Shown here piece by piece: positions 11,690-25,089 of a stretch of DNA of 64,000 bases; position 1 is the stretch's first letter; each line of letters begins with the position of its first letter. Location: NCBI RefSeq assembly GCF_040412425.1, contig NC_089743.1, positions 84,327,471 to 84,391,470 of the forward strand. The letters are read 5' to 3'. This DNA is from Macrobrachium rosenbergii (taxonomy: Eukaryota > Arthropoda > Malacostraca > Decapoda > Palaemonidae). The notes beneath the pieces were generated by a model that saw only the letters and a list, made by a program, of their open reading frames with translations, was not told where the DNA came from and ran no database searches. Position numbers and translations under genes: made by a program.

Positions 11690-12265
11690 TTGCAAAGGAA
11701 ATACTGTAGTGATGACAGTGGAGAGAAATTAAAAAGCCTAGTGAAATAATTTTAGCCTCTAAAAGAGCACAAAGTTGAAAGTGAATGTTGGCAAGCGAAA
11801 GGTTTGGAGGGTAAATCTTATCCAAAAGGAAATAGGTTAATTCGAAAGGTATTTGACAAGATGAGGAAAGGGGAGAGTCACAGAATATACGAAGTGAGAA
11901 AGACAGGAACATATATACAAAGGTTTGAGAGGGAAGAGGAATATCTTTGGAAGCCAACTTTGGAATGTATGAAGGGATTGTTTCCAATTCTCTTTCATGA
12001 AAGTGAAGTGCAGATGTTGAATTTAAAGTTACCCGAAAAAAAACATAACTAAGCTTTTGATAAGCATTTCTTGCTTAGTACGTTTGGAGTATGAAGATTT
12101 GAAGGGGTGAGAAATACTGGAGATATGTGAATGATTTGAAAAAGTTAGCATAAGTGAAAAGATAAAACAGAGTTGTTCGAACTGGTAATGGTCATGATGA
12201 GAGATAAGAAGTCTATTTGTTGGTCTAAAGAGTGTACAATTAGAGGAGCAGATTGCCTTGTCATT
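11690..12265 (+). mobile_element. LINE ORF2 C-terminal relic
   Basis: The frame 11804-12052 and following pieces (KVSISEKIKQS, WSKECTIRGAD) align with the 3' part of the relic at 50.5-51.45 kb; both have a WKP...MKG(I/L) tract followed by a leucine-rich LNLK/ERK region, as in the tail after the RT of a LINE. Heavily mutated. Confidence 0.5.
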
Positions 12266-12454
12266 TGTATGCATATATATATATACACACTTATGCTTGT
12301 GTATTTATATATGCAAGCATGCATTCATAATTACGATGTGACTAGACTTCCAGAAGTAACTACCCATGTAAACACAGATCGGTGAATCTAACTATACAAG
12401 GCTTTTTACCTATGAAGTTCTCTAGACAAAAAATACAAACTCAAAACTGCAGTG

Positions 12455-12497
12455 TATACATACATACATACACACATATATATATATATATATATAG

Positions 12498-12580
<83 letters not shown>

Positions 12581-12586
12581 TATATA

Positions 12587-12624
<38 letters not shown>
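12455..12624. repeat. (AT)n microsatellite
   Basis: Led in by TACA tetranucleotides, then long AT runs. Confidence 0.96.
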
Positions 12625-12625
<1 letters not shown>

Positions 12626-12879
12626 GTGGCTGTATGAGTATTCTTCTTCAACAGTATTATCAGCCTGAAAAAAATATGCTTGCAGTTGCCTGAAGAGGAA
12701 CAGGTCTTTGCAGAGTGAGTTCTGTTTTTTAGTAGCTTGAGAATAGGAAAAGGCCTGCTGCCTGTTCTCCGGCTAAAACAAGTACATGATTATTTTAATT
12801 CTCCTGGTTTTAAGGCTTTTTGTACTGATTTGGGACTTAATGAGTACATGGTATGCGTCATGCATTCTCACACACAGAA

Positions 12880-12881
12880 TA

Positions 12882-12926
<45 letters not shown>

Positions 12927-12980
12927 TATATATATGTATATTTATAAATATATATATACATAGATACATACATATATATG

Positions 12981-13018
<38 letters not shown>

Positions 13019-13058
13019 AGAGAGAGAGAGAGAGAGAGAGAGAAGAGAGAGAGAGGAG
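12880..13058. repeat. (AT)n-(GA)n compound microsatellite
   Basis: AT runs to about 13013, then an interrupted GA run. Confidence 0.96.
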
Positions 13059-13798
13059 AAAGTGTATTTGATTGCAATCTCAGGAAACATCTTATCACTA
13101 GCATACCAAAACGTTCTTCACACGCCATCTGGATGTGAAACGATGACAACACTGCTACCTGATCGCAGGTGGAACGTCAGTTTTGCTTATTTAAATGTTC
13201 TGGATTTTAAAAATTGTGTATAGAATTACACATAAAAAAGGATGCAGGATTACCAATGTTCTGAAATGCATACACTTACACGAAAGTACATTTGATAATT
13301 CATTTATTTCATACATCCATTTGTAAGTATTAGAACGATAAAGCATAGTGCGAATTTTTTTTTGCAGTGTAGTTGCATTTAACTATTAAGAAGCACAGCG
13401 TAACCTAATTCATAAATATTTTGGTGTGTTTGTTTTTGTCTTATTTTTGTTGTTATCCATATTATTTTCGCTGGGTGATGTTTCATTGAAACGAGGAATT
13501 CGTGATTATATGATCGTTTTTATGAGTCACGTTAATTTTACGTAGATAGCTACGTTTTAAGCGCTACTTGAAAAGACAGAATAGTAAAAGCAACTTCAGA
13601 GACTGATTATGACTTAAAGGAAAAAGAAGTGCAAGGACTAATAAGGACGGAAAAAACCATTTGCTAGAAAAAAAAGACACATCAGATAAAGAAAAATATA
13701 GCAAATCTTTTAAAAATCTCTAAAATGAATACGGGATCAAATTAAATGAAGAAGCCAAAGGAAAATATTAGAAAGCACACACAAAAAACAGACACACA

Positions 13799-13801
<3 letters not shown>

Positions 13802-13854
<53 letters not shown>

Positions 13855-13865
13855 TCTCTCTCTCT

Positions 13866-13912
<47 letters not shown>
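13802..13912. repeat. (AT)n-(CT)n-(AT)n microsatellite
   Basis: Two AT runs split by a short CT run at about 13854-13866. Confidence 0.96.
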
Positions 13913-13913
<1 letters not shown>

Positions 13914-14039
13914 AACATGAAAAATAAATTGATACAGTAAGGGAAAAAATACAGTATGGAAATGAGCTTCAGAACTGGGTGATTCGATAAAAGCTAACGA
14001 AATTAGCATACCCAGAAATATTAAGAAAACATTATGATT

Positions 14040-15410
14040 TTTTTATGAAAACTAACAAAGCTGGTCCAGATGGACTTGGCGTGAACGTCAATGAAAAGTA
14101 AGATCTGTTTAAAGACTTGAAGTTTTACCAAAATGAAAAAAAAAAGTAGCTAAAGAAAAAACTGGTAGACTTCAGAAAAAAAAAGACCAATGGCAAAATA
14201 TCTACGACCAATAGTACTGTTAATTATTTACTGTAAGATATTCATGATCATAATACAAGTCAAAGAGGAAACTGAGAAACAATTAAGAGCACATATGGAA
14301 GACAGTGGTGAGTGCCTGGTAGATTTACAAGGGAGGCCGAATAGAAGACAATGTACCTTAATCAAGCAACACTGTATATGAGGGAGATGCAGAAGTGGAA
14401 ATAGAAGCCCTGATGGTAACTGCAATAGACTATAGCAACTGCTATAGATTAGAGCAAAGCTTTTGAGCCTGTAAAAAGGGATGGAGTAACAGAAGTTACG
14501 AAAAATTAAAGTTACAGAATTCACCGCAAAGTCAAAGATGTAACTGCAAACAGACATAAGGGAGACAAGAGAAATGCTGACGTAGAGGAGGGTAGGAAGC
14601 AAGAAACTGAAATTAAAAGAAGAATAAGACAACGACGCACTAGATCAGCATCACTGTTTAAACAGATAACATATTTACTCATGAAAAGAATAGAAGAGGA
14701 AGGAAAAGGATTTGAAAATGGATTAGCAAGAATAGGAACTTTATTCTTGGCTGAGGATGCCTTGGTGATAGCAGAAAGTATAAAAGCGTGGATTATAAAT
14801 TGAGATAAAGTAATATTTTAATATTTAATATGAAAGGCAAACCAGAGCACATCGAAGAAATCGGTGTGGAAAATATAATTTATTTCTGAATTAAACTAGA
14901 TAGTCAAATGAATATATATTTAAAACGCCAAATAAAGACCACACTTGAAAAAAGCTCGAAATGAGCAAACCTAAGATACTTTGTCATAGAGAAGAGCTAC
15001 AGCAAAGTAATGCTAGGAAAAGCATTTTGGAAGGATAATGCACTTCCTTTCATTCTGTAAGGTACTAATGTAAAATATTCGATAGAATGAGAAACTAAAA
15101 GATTCCAAAGGATTGAAATTGGGGTATACTGGAAATACAAGGTGCTACAAAAAGTACAGTTATTATCACAATACAAGGAGGAATAGGAGACTCTCTATGA
15201 AGAAATGAGTAACATTTGGGAACCTGCTGTAAATAAACAGGACCCCAAATGGAAAATATTACTGAAAAAGATAATCATTGACATACAGCAAAAAGAAAGG
15301 AAAATGGCCGAAACCTGTGGAAAAGTATATAAAATACATAAATCTGAATACAAAACAGATAAAGGATATGACAAAGATAGAAATAAAATCCAAACCTAGA
15401 CAGCTGGATA
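14040..15410 (+). mobile_element. Decayed non-LTR retrotransposon (LINE) ORF2
   Basis: Discontinuous plus-strand frames follow RT order: NKAGPDGLGVN, KYLRPIVLLIIYCKIFM, VTAIDYS, then GTLFLAEDALVIAES (a damaged FADD box) and a C-terminal KAFWKDNALPFIL...RIEIGVYWKY tract. The last long frame is 15205-15399. Many stops; dead. Confidence 0.66.
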
Positions 15411-15960
15411 TTAATAAGTCAGAAAAAAAAAGTTAAAAACTAAAACGACTTTCTAAATATACAATACATAGATGTGAGAAATTAAAGAAGATCAACACTT
15501 TAACACCAGGAATTTTTATTCAAAGAGATAACTAATGCATTAATAGAATACCATTTATAAACATACAGTAGGAAGTGCTAACTGCGATTTCTTTGAAAAT
15601 GTTGAAAAAGGTCTAATTCCTTTTTGTGTACTTTACCAGGAACACAAAAAAGAAAGAAGCCAAGTGGCTAAACAAAACTACCTGTTTGGAGGAGACACGA
15701 ATGGAATAGTAGGAAAGCAATCATTCACTGACTGTAAAAAAGGAAAAAATAAATAAATGTTATATCATACGTGGAGAAAAAGACGAAAGAAAATAGAAGA
15801 AGGAAATACCCCAAACTAGGAAAACACCACACGTTGCATAAGCAAGACCTTGAGCCTAAGTTAGAGGGTTGTTGTTACTACGCTCATCAGGTGGTCTCTC
15901 GTCAGAGGTTAAAGGGTTACTCATTAGTAACTTTTTCAATTCCATGTTCTTTGGGTTATA

Positions 15961-15984
15961 CACACACACACACACACACACATT

Positions 15985-16015
<31 letters not shown>

Positions 16016-16145
16016 ACGTGTGTGTCCATGTGTGTATATATATATATTATATATATGTATATACATATATTGTATATATATACATATATATAATATATGT
16101 ATATATATTATATATATGTATATTTCCTGGACATTGAGTTATATA

Positions 16146-16212
<67 letters not shown>
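15961..16212. repeat. (CA)n-(GT)n-(AT)n compound microsatellite
   Basis: CA then GT runs form an inverted pair, followed by 200 bp of AT-rich repeats. Confidence 0.95.
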
Positions 16213-16213
<1 letters not shown>

Positions 16214-16214
16214 C

Positions 16215-16569
16215 TCATGAAGTCCAGGAAGCACTCAATACAGTTGATAGTTTATTCCTAATGCCGACGTTTCACAACTACATTGCTGCATTTTCAAGGC
16301 TGAAATATATGACCTGACTCAATAATTGTCTTAAAACATTTATTACAACAACTGATTAAAAACACTACAGTATTGCCTCATTTAAAATGCTAATTCTTTT
16401 AAAAATGTCAGAGGCATTTTAAATGAGACAATACTGTAGTGTTTTCAATCAGTTGTTGTAATAAATGTTTTTATGATTAATTATTGAAGTCCTTTGTGCT
16501 GTGAATCGTCTCATTAGGAATAAACTATCAACTGTATTGAGTGCCTTTCCTGACGCCTACGAGTCATGA
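16215..16569. mobile_element. Foldback element (nested inverted repeats)
   Basis: Outer arms carry TCATGA then GCACTCAATACAGTTGATAG, and inner arms (about 16334-16395 and 16410-16475) are near-perfect inverted copies of ACAACTGATTAAAAACACTA. The whole unit could fold into one long hairpin. (AT)n tracts lie on both sides. Confidence 0.65.
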
Positions 16570-16596
16570 TTTCGAGAGCTGCAGCCTGGTGTTGGA

Positions 16597-16718
<122 letters not shown>

Positions 16719-16749
16719 TTAAACCTACATTTCAAATAGCTATAACAAC

Positions 16750-17660
16750 TCAGTGAATTTAATGATATCCAAGATTTGAAGCTCCGTACTCCTTTGGTAC
16801 TACTGTTATAAAATTAATATTTCCCAGCTACTGTACAAACGTACGAACTGTAATTAAATTGTCTTTGTTAAAATTTCCTCACTCTACTGTAAACTATTGA
16901 AAGGCACGATTCACATAAAGTGTAATTGGTGTGGCATGGGGCTTTGCAGATTTGACTGCTCATAAGTGAAGATAAGGGAGGTGTATTAGTCAAGAAGCCA
17001 AGTGTGGCCCAATAGACCCGAATGTATGGTTGCAGAGAATTAAATCATAACCCAAAAATATTCTTTTTTGTACGAATCCCAGAAAAACTCTTGTGGCATC
17101 TGTTTTGGTCTGTATTGTACCATTCTCATGTTCGCAATCTATTCGGTGTTCCTATAGGGGCACTTCTGTTCTATGAATACATTTGACTAGTCATAACAAT
17201 GTTCAGTCCCTCGCTTTTAACATGGAACCATGTTTTAAACCGAGCAGTTTATTCCATTATCAGATCGTTCAACTTTAATTTTCTTGAGCTGCAATTGATC
17301 ATTTCATTGGAGCCAATTTTTCTCTGACTCATTATTTCGCTGTCTTTTAGAATAACATGGATCTTATTCAATACCCTTGCGCCCGCTTTACTCTGTGTTC
17401 ACACTAGTCTCTGACAATGCAATATACTTCTCTTTTGATGTAAAATTTGTTTTCGTGTATTCTAAAAACAAAGTACCTTCCAAGTTTAACTATAAGCAAG
17501 ATGGATCACACTATGTTTTCAGTTCTAGACTTCCACCTTTTTTGGGAGTGACAACAGAACCGTTTACAGAAGTTTTACCCTTCACAATAACAGAGAACGG
17601 AAAGATATATTATGATAGAAAACGTAACCAGAACAATTTATCATAACGCGAGAGAGTAAG
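16750..17660. repeat. Second copy of the 6.1-7.0 kb segment
   Basis: See the partner at 6105-7030. The short frame at 17377-17646 is not conserved in the partner, so I do not call a gene. Confidence 0.55.
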
Positions 17661-18390
17661 GTCTCTGAAATATAGCCTTTACTTTCCACAGTTTGGCGTT
17701 TTTATGGGCTCCTTATATTTGATGGGATTCTGTTTTAACAGAAAATATTTCACAGTCAATAATCATAAACACTGTGGTAGCCGCTAGCTGTAACATTCAG
17801 ACCTGAATATAGATTTAAGCTAAAGCTTTTGCTTATGGTACCAGTTACTCTCCAGCATACAGGATGTTAGTAGATGGTATGCGAAAGAGAGGTATTGTTT
17901 TACTTTAAACCATTAGCCGATGTTGGAGCTTTTATAGTGCGACTGTAAGTCTCCTTAACATGCTTAGTACTAAATCCCTGTTCAAATCTATCGAAAATTT
18001 ACTGTTACAGAGATATTTCCAACGAATGTTGTTACCAACTTTATTTTTTTTAATTTGTTTGTTTACGTAAGCACTGTCATGGGTCGGATTTGGTTAGTCC
18101 AAGTGCATTGTGGGTAAGAGCCTATATTATATGAAACATCTCTTGTGATTTTCATCGGAAAGTGTGGGTATGCGGGAAATGCTGAAACGAAATTGGTTAT
18201 TGGTTATTTTTTACACAAATTAGGAGGAATTTGGGATTTCAAGCGGTGCTCTGAAAAATAGCTTCAGTTCTTAGTCATCCTTCGTTCGGTGTGGATGTGT
18301 GACTCTTGTGCTTTGTATTTTTTTCTTTTTTTTTTTTTTGGTTTCGACATTTCTGCTGTTCTTTTCTGGTACAGATGAGTAATTTATTTG
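17660..18390. other. No gene recognised
   Basis: AT-rich unique-looking sequence with a poly(T) run near 18325. I see no conserved frame, splice model or repeat in it. Confidence 0.5.
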
Positions 18391-18394
18391 CACT

Positions 18395-19165
18395 GAAACC
18401 CATTATATCCTACGGAAGACCACTGTGGGAAACCCTGGATTTGTAAGTGGGAGAAAAACACAATAGCGAAGTAGGCCTACAAGGAGGCAATGTAACATCG
18501 CCATGATAGCCTTCTGCAGGTCCTGATTCTGATTAAGGTAATGTTTACTGAAAGTTTCGTAGTTTTGTACATTTTTACTGTAAACCATAATCGGATTCTG
18601 AAGATGGAAATATGATTATGTTTTAGCGTGTGTTTTAAATGTTTGTGAAGTTTATTTGGGTTGCAAATTAGTAGATAGGCCTAGTTTTAGGGATACTGGC
18701 TGCTCCCCATATATCCTTCGATTGTAAGGACCACAGTGGGAAACTGGCATTTTTAGGCTGGGGAAAATACAAAGAAAGTGAAATACAAGGATCTATTCAG
18801 GGATGTCCAAGGTACTTCTGCAAGTTCTGATTTCGATTAAGGTAAGGTTTATTGAAGGCTTTTAAGGTGACGTCATGCACTAGGTAAGCAAGAACCAGGA
18901 AACCTAGATTATGTTAATGGTGGGCCAGGTGAGGAACTGGCGCTCTAGGTTAGGTAAAGTGAAGGGTCTAGGAGGGTGAACCATTCTCCCCAACCCCCAA
19001 GTTTGGTAAGTCCCAGGCGTCCTAGGTTAGGTCAAGTTAGGCGCAACCCTATCATTTTAGTGTGCTGTGCTCCAAGTTAAGTTAGGTGTGGGCCCAGTTA
19101 AGCCCCAGCTAAGTAAGAGCCCAGTGCCCTATGTGAGGTTAGGTGGGAATCCGTGGGGGAGGAGT
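18395..19165 (+). repeat. Dispersed repeat with two internal copies and TTAGG-like tail
   Basis: Related segments (about 18395-18570 and 18700-18870) share CCACNGTGGGAAAC and GATTAAGGTAA. A stretch rich in GGTTAGGT follows. An inverted relative lies at 38230-38540. Unclassified. Confidence 0.45.
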
Positions 19166-19373
19166 TCATCTAACACCGAAAAATTAACATTTATTGATTG
19201 ATGGCCATGGCAACACTGGGACGTACTAGCCCACCGAAAGAGTTTGAAAGAAAAATGGCGGGAGAAGGACATGAGAGAGACTAACAAAAGAATGCTTATG
19301 AAAGAGACGAGAGAGAATAACAAACGAATGCAAAAAGAGAGGTTTATAGAGAGAATAACGAATAACTGGAGAG

Positions 19374-19376
<3 letters not shown>

Positions 19377-19428
<52 letters not shown>
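19377..19428. repeat. (GA)n microsatellite
   Basis: About 25 GA units. Confidence 0.96.
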
Positions 19429-19432
<4 letters not shown>

Positions 19433-19863
19433 ACGGTGACTCCATCATCCTGCAGCATCGTAATATAGGACTAGGCCTCGAATTTTTCTTTATAAAATTA
19501 TTGATTAATCGACGAAATACAATACTTCTCATATATGAATTGTAACATTAAATAACATTCCGACACCTGTTATAGTTAGGGCTCATCGAAAAGTGTTCAA
19601 GAATTTTAGTTAGGCTGAGCTTTTCCTTATCTCTTATTAGCCTACATTATTGTTACCCGGTTACAGGCAATATCGGCACACCGACGAAAAGCTGGATATC
19701 TAAATCTGTGTACCATTTAAAAACTGCAGGAAACATTGATAAACAAAATTTACATTCCATCTGCAATCAAGGGCCATTGCTGTCTTCGTTTCGTATCACG
19801 ATGATGTATACAAATCGTTTTCTGGTATGCTGGTTATAATGTTCCGATTTTTTAAAATTTAAA

Positions 19864-19866
<3 letters not shown>

Positions 19867-19921
<55 letters not shown>

Positions 19922-19998
19922 CATACATACATATTCATATATATATATATATGTATGTATATATAATATACATATATATAGGCCTACATATAAATACA

Positions 19999-20052
<54 letters not shown>

Positions 20053-20100
20053 ATATATATGTGTGTTTGTGTGTGTGTGTGTGTGTTTGTGTGTGTGTGA
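19867..20100. repeat. (CT)n, (AT)n and (GT)n compound microsatellite
   Basis: CT run 19867-19913, TA run 20000-20048, then interrupted GT to 20099; 116 bp from the hAT element. Confidence 0.95.
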
Positions 20101-20215
20101 GCATCAATGAACGCACGTACGCATTTGTTCGTCACGCTATATAGGCTACACATGTCACGTACTCGCTTAATCCACAAATGAGTACAACCAAGCAGCAGTG
20201 TAAACGCATTCTGAA

Positions 20216-21438
20216 CAGTGTTGCAAGTGGGAAAAATATAAATGTATCCAAAATCGTATCCAGAATGTACAAAACGTATCCAAATATGAAATAGTATCCA
20301 AAATGTATCCAATATATTCTCTTTAAAAAATGCGCTATAGTTAATGAGGATGTGGTTAAGAAAAGTATTTTTAATTGATTAATATTCTTTAATTCTTACC
20401 CTGTTGGTAGACATCTTACAGCTGGCAGCCAAGTTGCTATCTGCTGCCTGGTGATGGTGATTGTACAGTGACGTACAGTCGTACACTATAAATTTGGAGC
20501 AAAATTTATACTATTGGTTAGAACTTCAAAAAAATATATTTATTAATGCTTTGTATGAACAAAAATATATTGAAGTTGCATGCAATACACTAACAGTGCA
20601 CAATACGATTATATGAAAACCTTTACTAAAAAATATAAAACTACAAAAATATAAACTTATGTCTTCTGCCTATATAGCTACATATGCATCACTGTTTATC
20701 CTTCCACAATTGAATGCATTTTGAGCAGAGTTTATCATCAAATTACTAGGCATCCCATTGATAGCAATGAACTGCTCCTCCGTTGCCTTTGAAAACTTGT
20801 CAACAGTCCATTTACTGATTCAGTATTCAACCTATTTCTTGTGTCTGTCTTTATTAGTTTGACCTGAGAAAATATTTCCACTGCAGCAGAAGAATGGGGC
20901 AGAACTAAAAGACATAACATAAATTTTTTGATGATTTGGGAACAAAAGTGTTCCATCACTGCTTTAAAGTTTTTGAACTGAACACCAAAACTCCCAGCGG
21001 GGTTATTGAAGTAGTCAATGATTCTTCATGAAAATAGTGACCGCCATTCATTAAAATACATCATATTGTGACTCATGAATAAGCCGAGGATTTTTGAAGA
21101 GTGGCACTAGACTTTAACTCCACTTACTAGCTTCAGCAGGATCACAGGCATTTAATAAAGGGAATACATCGCTCAGTCCTCTGAAACTTTTACTGATTTG
21201 TTCTGACAACTCTATGTAGAAATTCATGAGTTTTAATTGGTTTTCACTTTTTGTAAAAAATAATGACTGCAACAATGTGGATCTAGAAGGTATCCAATTC
21301 TTTAAAAAAAATTGTAAAACGTATCCATTTTTGGCCTCTTTATTCAATTTCGTATCCTTTTGTCCAGCGCCGTAAAAACGTACCAGCAACATCAAAATGT
21401 ATCCAAAGGATACTTTCGTATCCATACTTGCAACACTG
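20216..21438 (-). mobile_element. Decayed hAT-type DNA transposon
   Basis: The ends are inverted CAGTGTTGCAAGT. The near-matching 8-mers ATTCTGAA and TTCCTGAA flank them, compatible with a decayed 8-bp target duplication. Minus-strand fragments encode a transposase: 21539-21114 contains FFTKSENQLKLMNFYIELSE, and 20959-20738 contains LLVLPHSSAAVEIFSQVKL then RNRLNTESVNGLL, typical of the hAT C-terminal dimerisation region. The frame is broken and the N-terminal half is missing. Confidence 0.72.
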
Positions 21439-21719
21439 TTCCTGAATACCACAGAAAGTAAAAAAACGCGTTTCAACCGAGCAACAGACAATTGGACATT
21501 TTCCTTCAAAGCTACAAATAACTGGCAACTGGCAAACATTTCTCAAACACGATAATATCTGACCGAGTTAAGAAGACTATCATACTTTTCATGAACTCTC
21601 ACACCGCACATACGGACGTACGTACAGGTGTATATATACATATACACATGTATGTATGTATGTATGTATGTATGTGTGTGTCTATATATATGTATGTATA
21701 TATATAAATATAATTTAAA

Positions 21720-21905
21720 TAAAAGGTACTTTTCCCTAACACTTGTTCCATTACATCTATCCAATATTTTGTGGGCCTTCTGCTATATCCTACCAATACT
21801 TTTGACTGCAGGCCGCATTCTCGTCGACAGTCATTTGCTTCGTTTATTATACGATTCATTTTCTTAGGACTTTTTCTCCTCACACCTTTCTCCAGCATAA
21901 TCTTT
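21720..21905 (-). mobile_element. Retroelement tail fragment repeated upstream of copies 3-5
   Basis: The minus-strand frame has KKMNRIINEANDCRREC and RRPTKYWIDVMEQVLG, similar to C-terminal tails of LINE ORF2. The same block recurs at 26650-26835 and 31860-32065, marking the start of each tandem gene unit. The family call is tentative. Confidence 0.4.
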
Positions 21906-22144
21906 CATCTCTGAAATACCTGCCAAGACCGACCCCTGGTGTTTCATTATTTAATTTCCTTTTCAAATTTATCTTCATAACATAAGAGTAACTTTTGGCG
22001 CGGTTCCTCGTCATGAGGTTTCCTCGAACTATTAAGGGAGGGCACAAGCCAGATACAACCGGAGGAGGCTCATAAAAAAAAGATTCGTTAACTAGTCATT
22101 AAGCTGAGAAGTTGGAGAAAGATGAAGCAGATTGTTTTTGGAAG

Positions 22145-22240
22145 ACCTTGGATTTCCCCCACATTTTGTTGTTAGAAAGTGGAGCTGGATGTTTCGAATT
22201 TATATTCGCACGGAAAGGGAGCCGAGATCACAGTAGAGCT
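22145..22240 (+). promoter_or_regulatory. Predicted promoter of copy 3
   Basis: TATATT at 22201-22206 lies about 29 bp before the A (22230) of TCACAGT; the ATG is at 22324, so the 5' UTR is about 94 nt. kB-like GGATTTCCCC sits at 22150-22159, 80 to 71 bp upstream of the predicted start. In arthropods Rel-family factors (Dorsal, Relish) drive many antimicrobial peptide genes from similar sites; that link is inference here. Confidence 0.5.
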
Positions 22241-22323
22241 CGAGTCTTGGAAGAGGCAGGATATTCGAAGTATCGCTCGAGTCACTCAACTGCAGTTGCT
22301 TTTCCCGCTGCAGTCTTGCAAAG

Positions 22324-25089
22324 ATGGCAAGGTAAGGAATGTCAATATGCTTGTTAATATCGTAGTTTTATTATTATTACTAAAGTAAAAGATTTCCCTC
22401 TTTTATGACCATCAGAATATTTATAAAATTTCAAAAGAAAGGTTTAGTAGTTTCTGTTTTTTTTTTCAGTGAGCATAATTATAATTAGGTAAATATTTAC
22501 TTAGGATGTAATAATATCAGCTCTCAAGTGTCAATTATCTCGGTGGAACAGATGGAATATATTCTAATTTACTTTTTCTTCGTACTGGTACACACACACA
22601 CATATACATCATACATCAACAGGTTTCTTGCAGTTATCTTCATGCCATCGGAGTTTTTCCCGATTGTCGCGCGTCAATTTCTGGTGAAAAATATGCAGAA
22701 TTCCTTCTTCCATTTACTGGTTTTTGTCGCGACAGCTGTTTCGCCTTTGTGGCATTATCGAGCGACTACTGACTTACAATCTGACCTTTCGACCCATTTA
22801 TATCATAGTGTGGGGAGAATGACCTTGAGGTCTGGGGTGTAGTTGGTCAAGGGATTAAAAGCTTAAACATTTCAGGGCGTTGTTTCGAAACAGAATACCA
22901 TGTGGTTAGCGTTTCCTTAAATTTGTGTTTAAAGTTCAGTAAAATCTTACATGTTAGTTTGCACGTGCAGAAAATAAGGTACAACAATAAATAAGATTTT
23001 ATAACGTATGTAAAAAGTACATTATAAATAAATGTGTTTATACAAACGAATAAATGTGTATAATAGTTAAATGTGAGTGGATGTGTGCGTCCAAATGCAA
23101 TACGCTAATTAAGGTCTCGAGGTTCGTGTTGGGCGGGGCCTCAGCGACTTTAGCAACTATGTTACTTTACCTTCGCTGGCCGTTCTCGTTTCCCACAAAA
23201 TTTCTTGGTTTCCCCTAAGGGGCGCGATGTGTCGGGTGGTTGGGGGACGTGCTGTCTGGTCCCTGTTGGTTCGTGCATTCATTCTCCCGCTGGAGGGGAG
23301 TATATGATCCGACTCTTGTTGGATATCCAGAGTCGGTTTTTGGATAGCGATACTTACCGCTTCGGCCAATAAGAGGCGACCATAGTTATCCTCTCTGTGT
23401 ACGATTTGGGTGCCTTCTATCAGCTGTTGTAGGGATGGCATCCTAACGTGAACATCTATGTAATGTTGATGACTGGCCCCTTGATTTCTGTGAGCTAGCA
23501 TAGGTCTCTGAAGGGTCGTTATAGTGTGCCCGATGTAGTTTTGGCTGTGAGATTTACACATCTCTGGACAAGTGAATTTGTAGACTATGTTCTTGCGCAT
23601 CTCCTTCGGTCGCCCAGGGGCGGTGCTGTTCTTCATTATTAGGGCTGCTACAATGTTAGGCTTACTATATATTCTGAGGCTTATTTCGTGGTAAGGGGCT
23701 TTTGGGGTTACGCCTTTGCCTACTATCCCACGTAGTGTGCGTCAATTCTCCTTGTATAGACCCATAGTGTAAACAATGATAAATAATCAGACTTTGCTTT
23801 TTCTTCGTCGTGTTGGGTTGGCAGACTTCATCCATTTTCTTTTTTGTTGCAGTTTGAATTATTTGATCTACACAGCCTTTGTTTATCAACAATTGGCAAA
23901 TTCAGCCAAGTTCGTTGTGTATGTCTCTGCCCGATGTGCTGTTTGTGAAGGCTCTATTGATATATACATTCACTACAGACCTTTTATATGCACCTGGGCA
24001 TTCTCCTCGTGCGTTCAAGCAACGGCCAGCGTTCGTTGCTTTTGTGTAAACTGCCCTTCTTGTGTTTTACCAGGACGACAAGAGACGGTAAAGTTTTCTA
24101 CTGGCTGTGCTCTGTGGTGAAGTTGAACACCGAGTTTCTTTTCAGAGCATCTGCTGTAATAGTTTTCTGGCATCGTCTGCGTCCTTTATTGTGACGAAAT
24201 ATATGGTCGATGTACCGCCCATAAATCTTAGGTATTTGGTGTTCTCTGAAGGTCCTTTCTTCGACGGTGGCCATGTACACATTTGCAAAAAGGACCCCTA
24301 GTGGGGATCTCGTGGCGACTCCGTCATGCAATTATGAAATTAAACTGGCACTAGAATAAAGATATGGATTTATGAATACCACTCATTAAGACATTAACAG
24401 CATGGCAGGATGTTGTAAAAGTCTAAATCCTATCTAGAATTAAAGTGCTGTGAAAGTTTTTACAGATTGCTGAATGTCCAGCCTTTGCATAGAATTGTAT
24501 AGTCAGATTCTTTGCTGACATTATGAAGTTCAGCTTCTTTGTCTCGAATGTAAAAAACCATTAAAAAGTATCACAGGCTTGATACTACTTAATGAGAGGA
24601 AATCCCGTCAGAGATTGTGCAGTACAAAAAAAAAGGGGGGGGGGCTGCGAAAGGAATATGCTAGTGTCACTGGAACGATAAAGCGTTTGAGATTTTAATG
24701 AATGTAAGCCATTTTTATTAGTCTCAACACAGAAAGCTGTTCTACCAGAGACATTATTTAAAAACTAACAAAAAGTGGAAACTTGTTCGTGTAAAAGCTT
24801 TAATGGTCGTTTGCAGTAGTATGCATCTGAAAGAAATCTTATTATGTATACCTAATTTATACGTAAATAGTTGTGCACACTGCTAAGAGAGAGAGAGAGT
24901 AGAGAGAGAGAGAGAGAGAGAGAGATTACGTTAACGCTGATTGCTATCAGAAACTTGTTGAAAACGATTTCTCATCACTGACTCCTCGTCTTTCCCTTTC
25001 TTACAGGTTGCAGACGATGGTGGTGTTCGCCCTTCTCGTCCTGTCCGCTGTCATGATTACGGAAACCACAGCAAATGGTGACAAACTTC

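Noticed and set aside
12382..12637. Long Tyr-Ile repeat frames over (AT)n tracts, also at 16514-16756, 43230-43460, 44013-44309, 51685-51900 and 54564-54900
   Set aside because: They are translations of AT dinucleotide repeats; (GA)n and (GT)n give the Arg-Glu, Ser-Leu and Cys-Val frames in the same way.
18960..19145. GGTTAGGT-rich stretch as telomeric (TTAGG)n DNA
   Set aside because: Motifs are scattered and irregular inside a dispersed repeat that recurs at 38.2-38.5 kb; no tandem array.
23157..24331. Penelope-like frames as active host genes
   Set aside because: They are truncated, frameshifted, lack RT or endonuclease catalytic residues in one or more copies, and lie antisense in introns.
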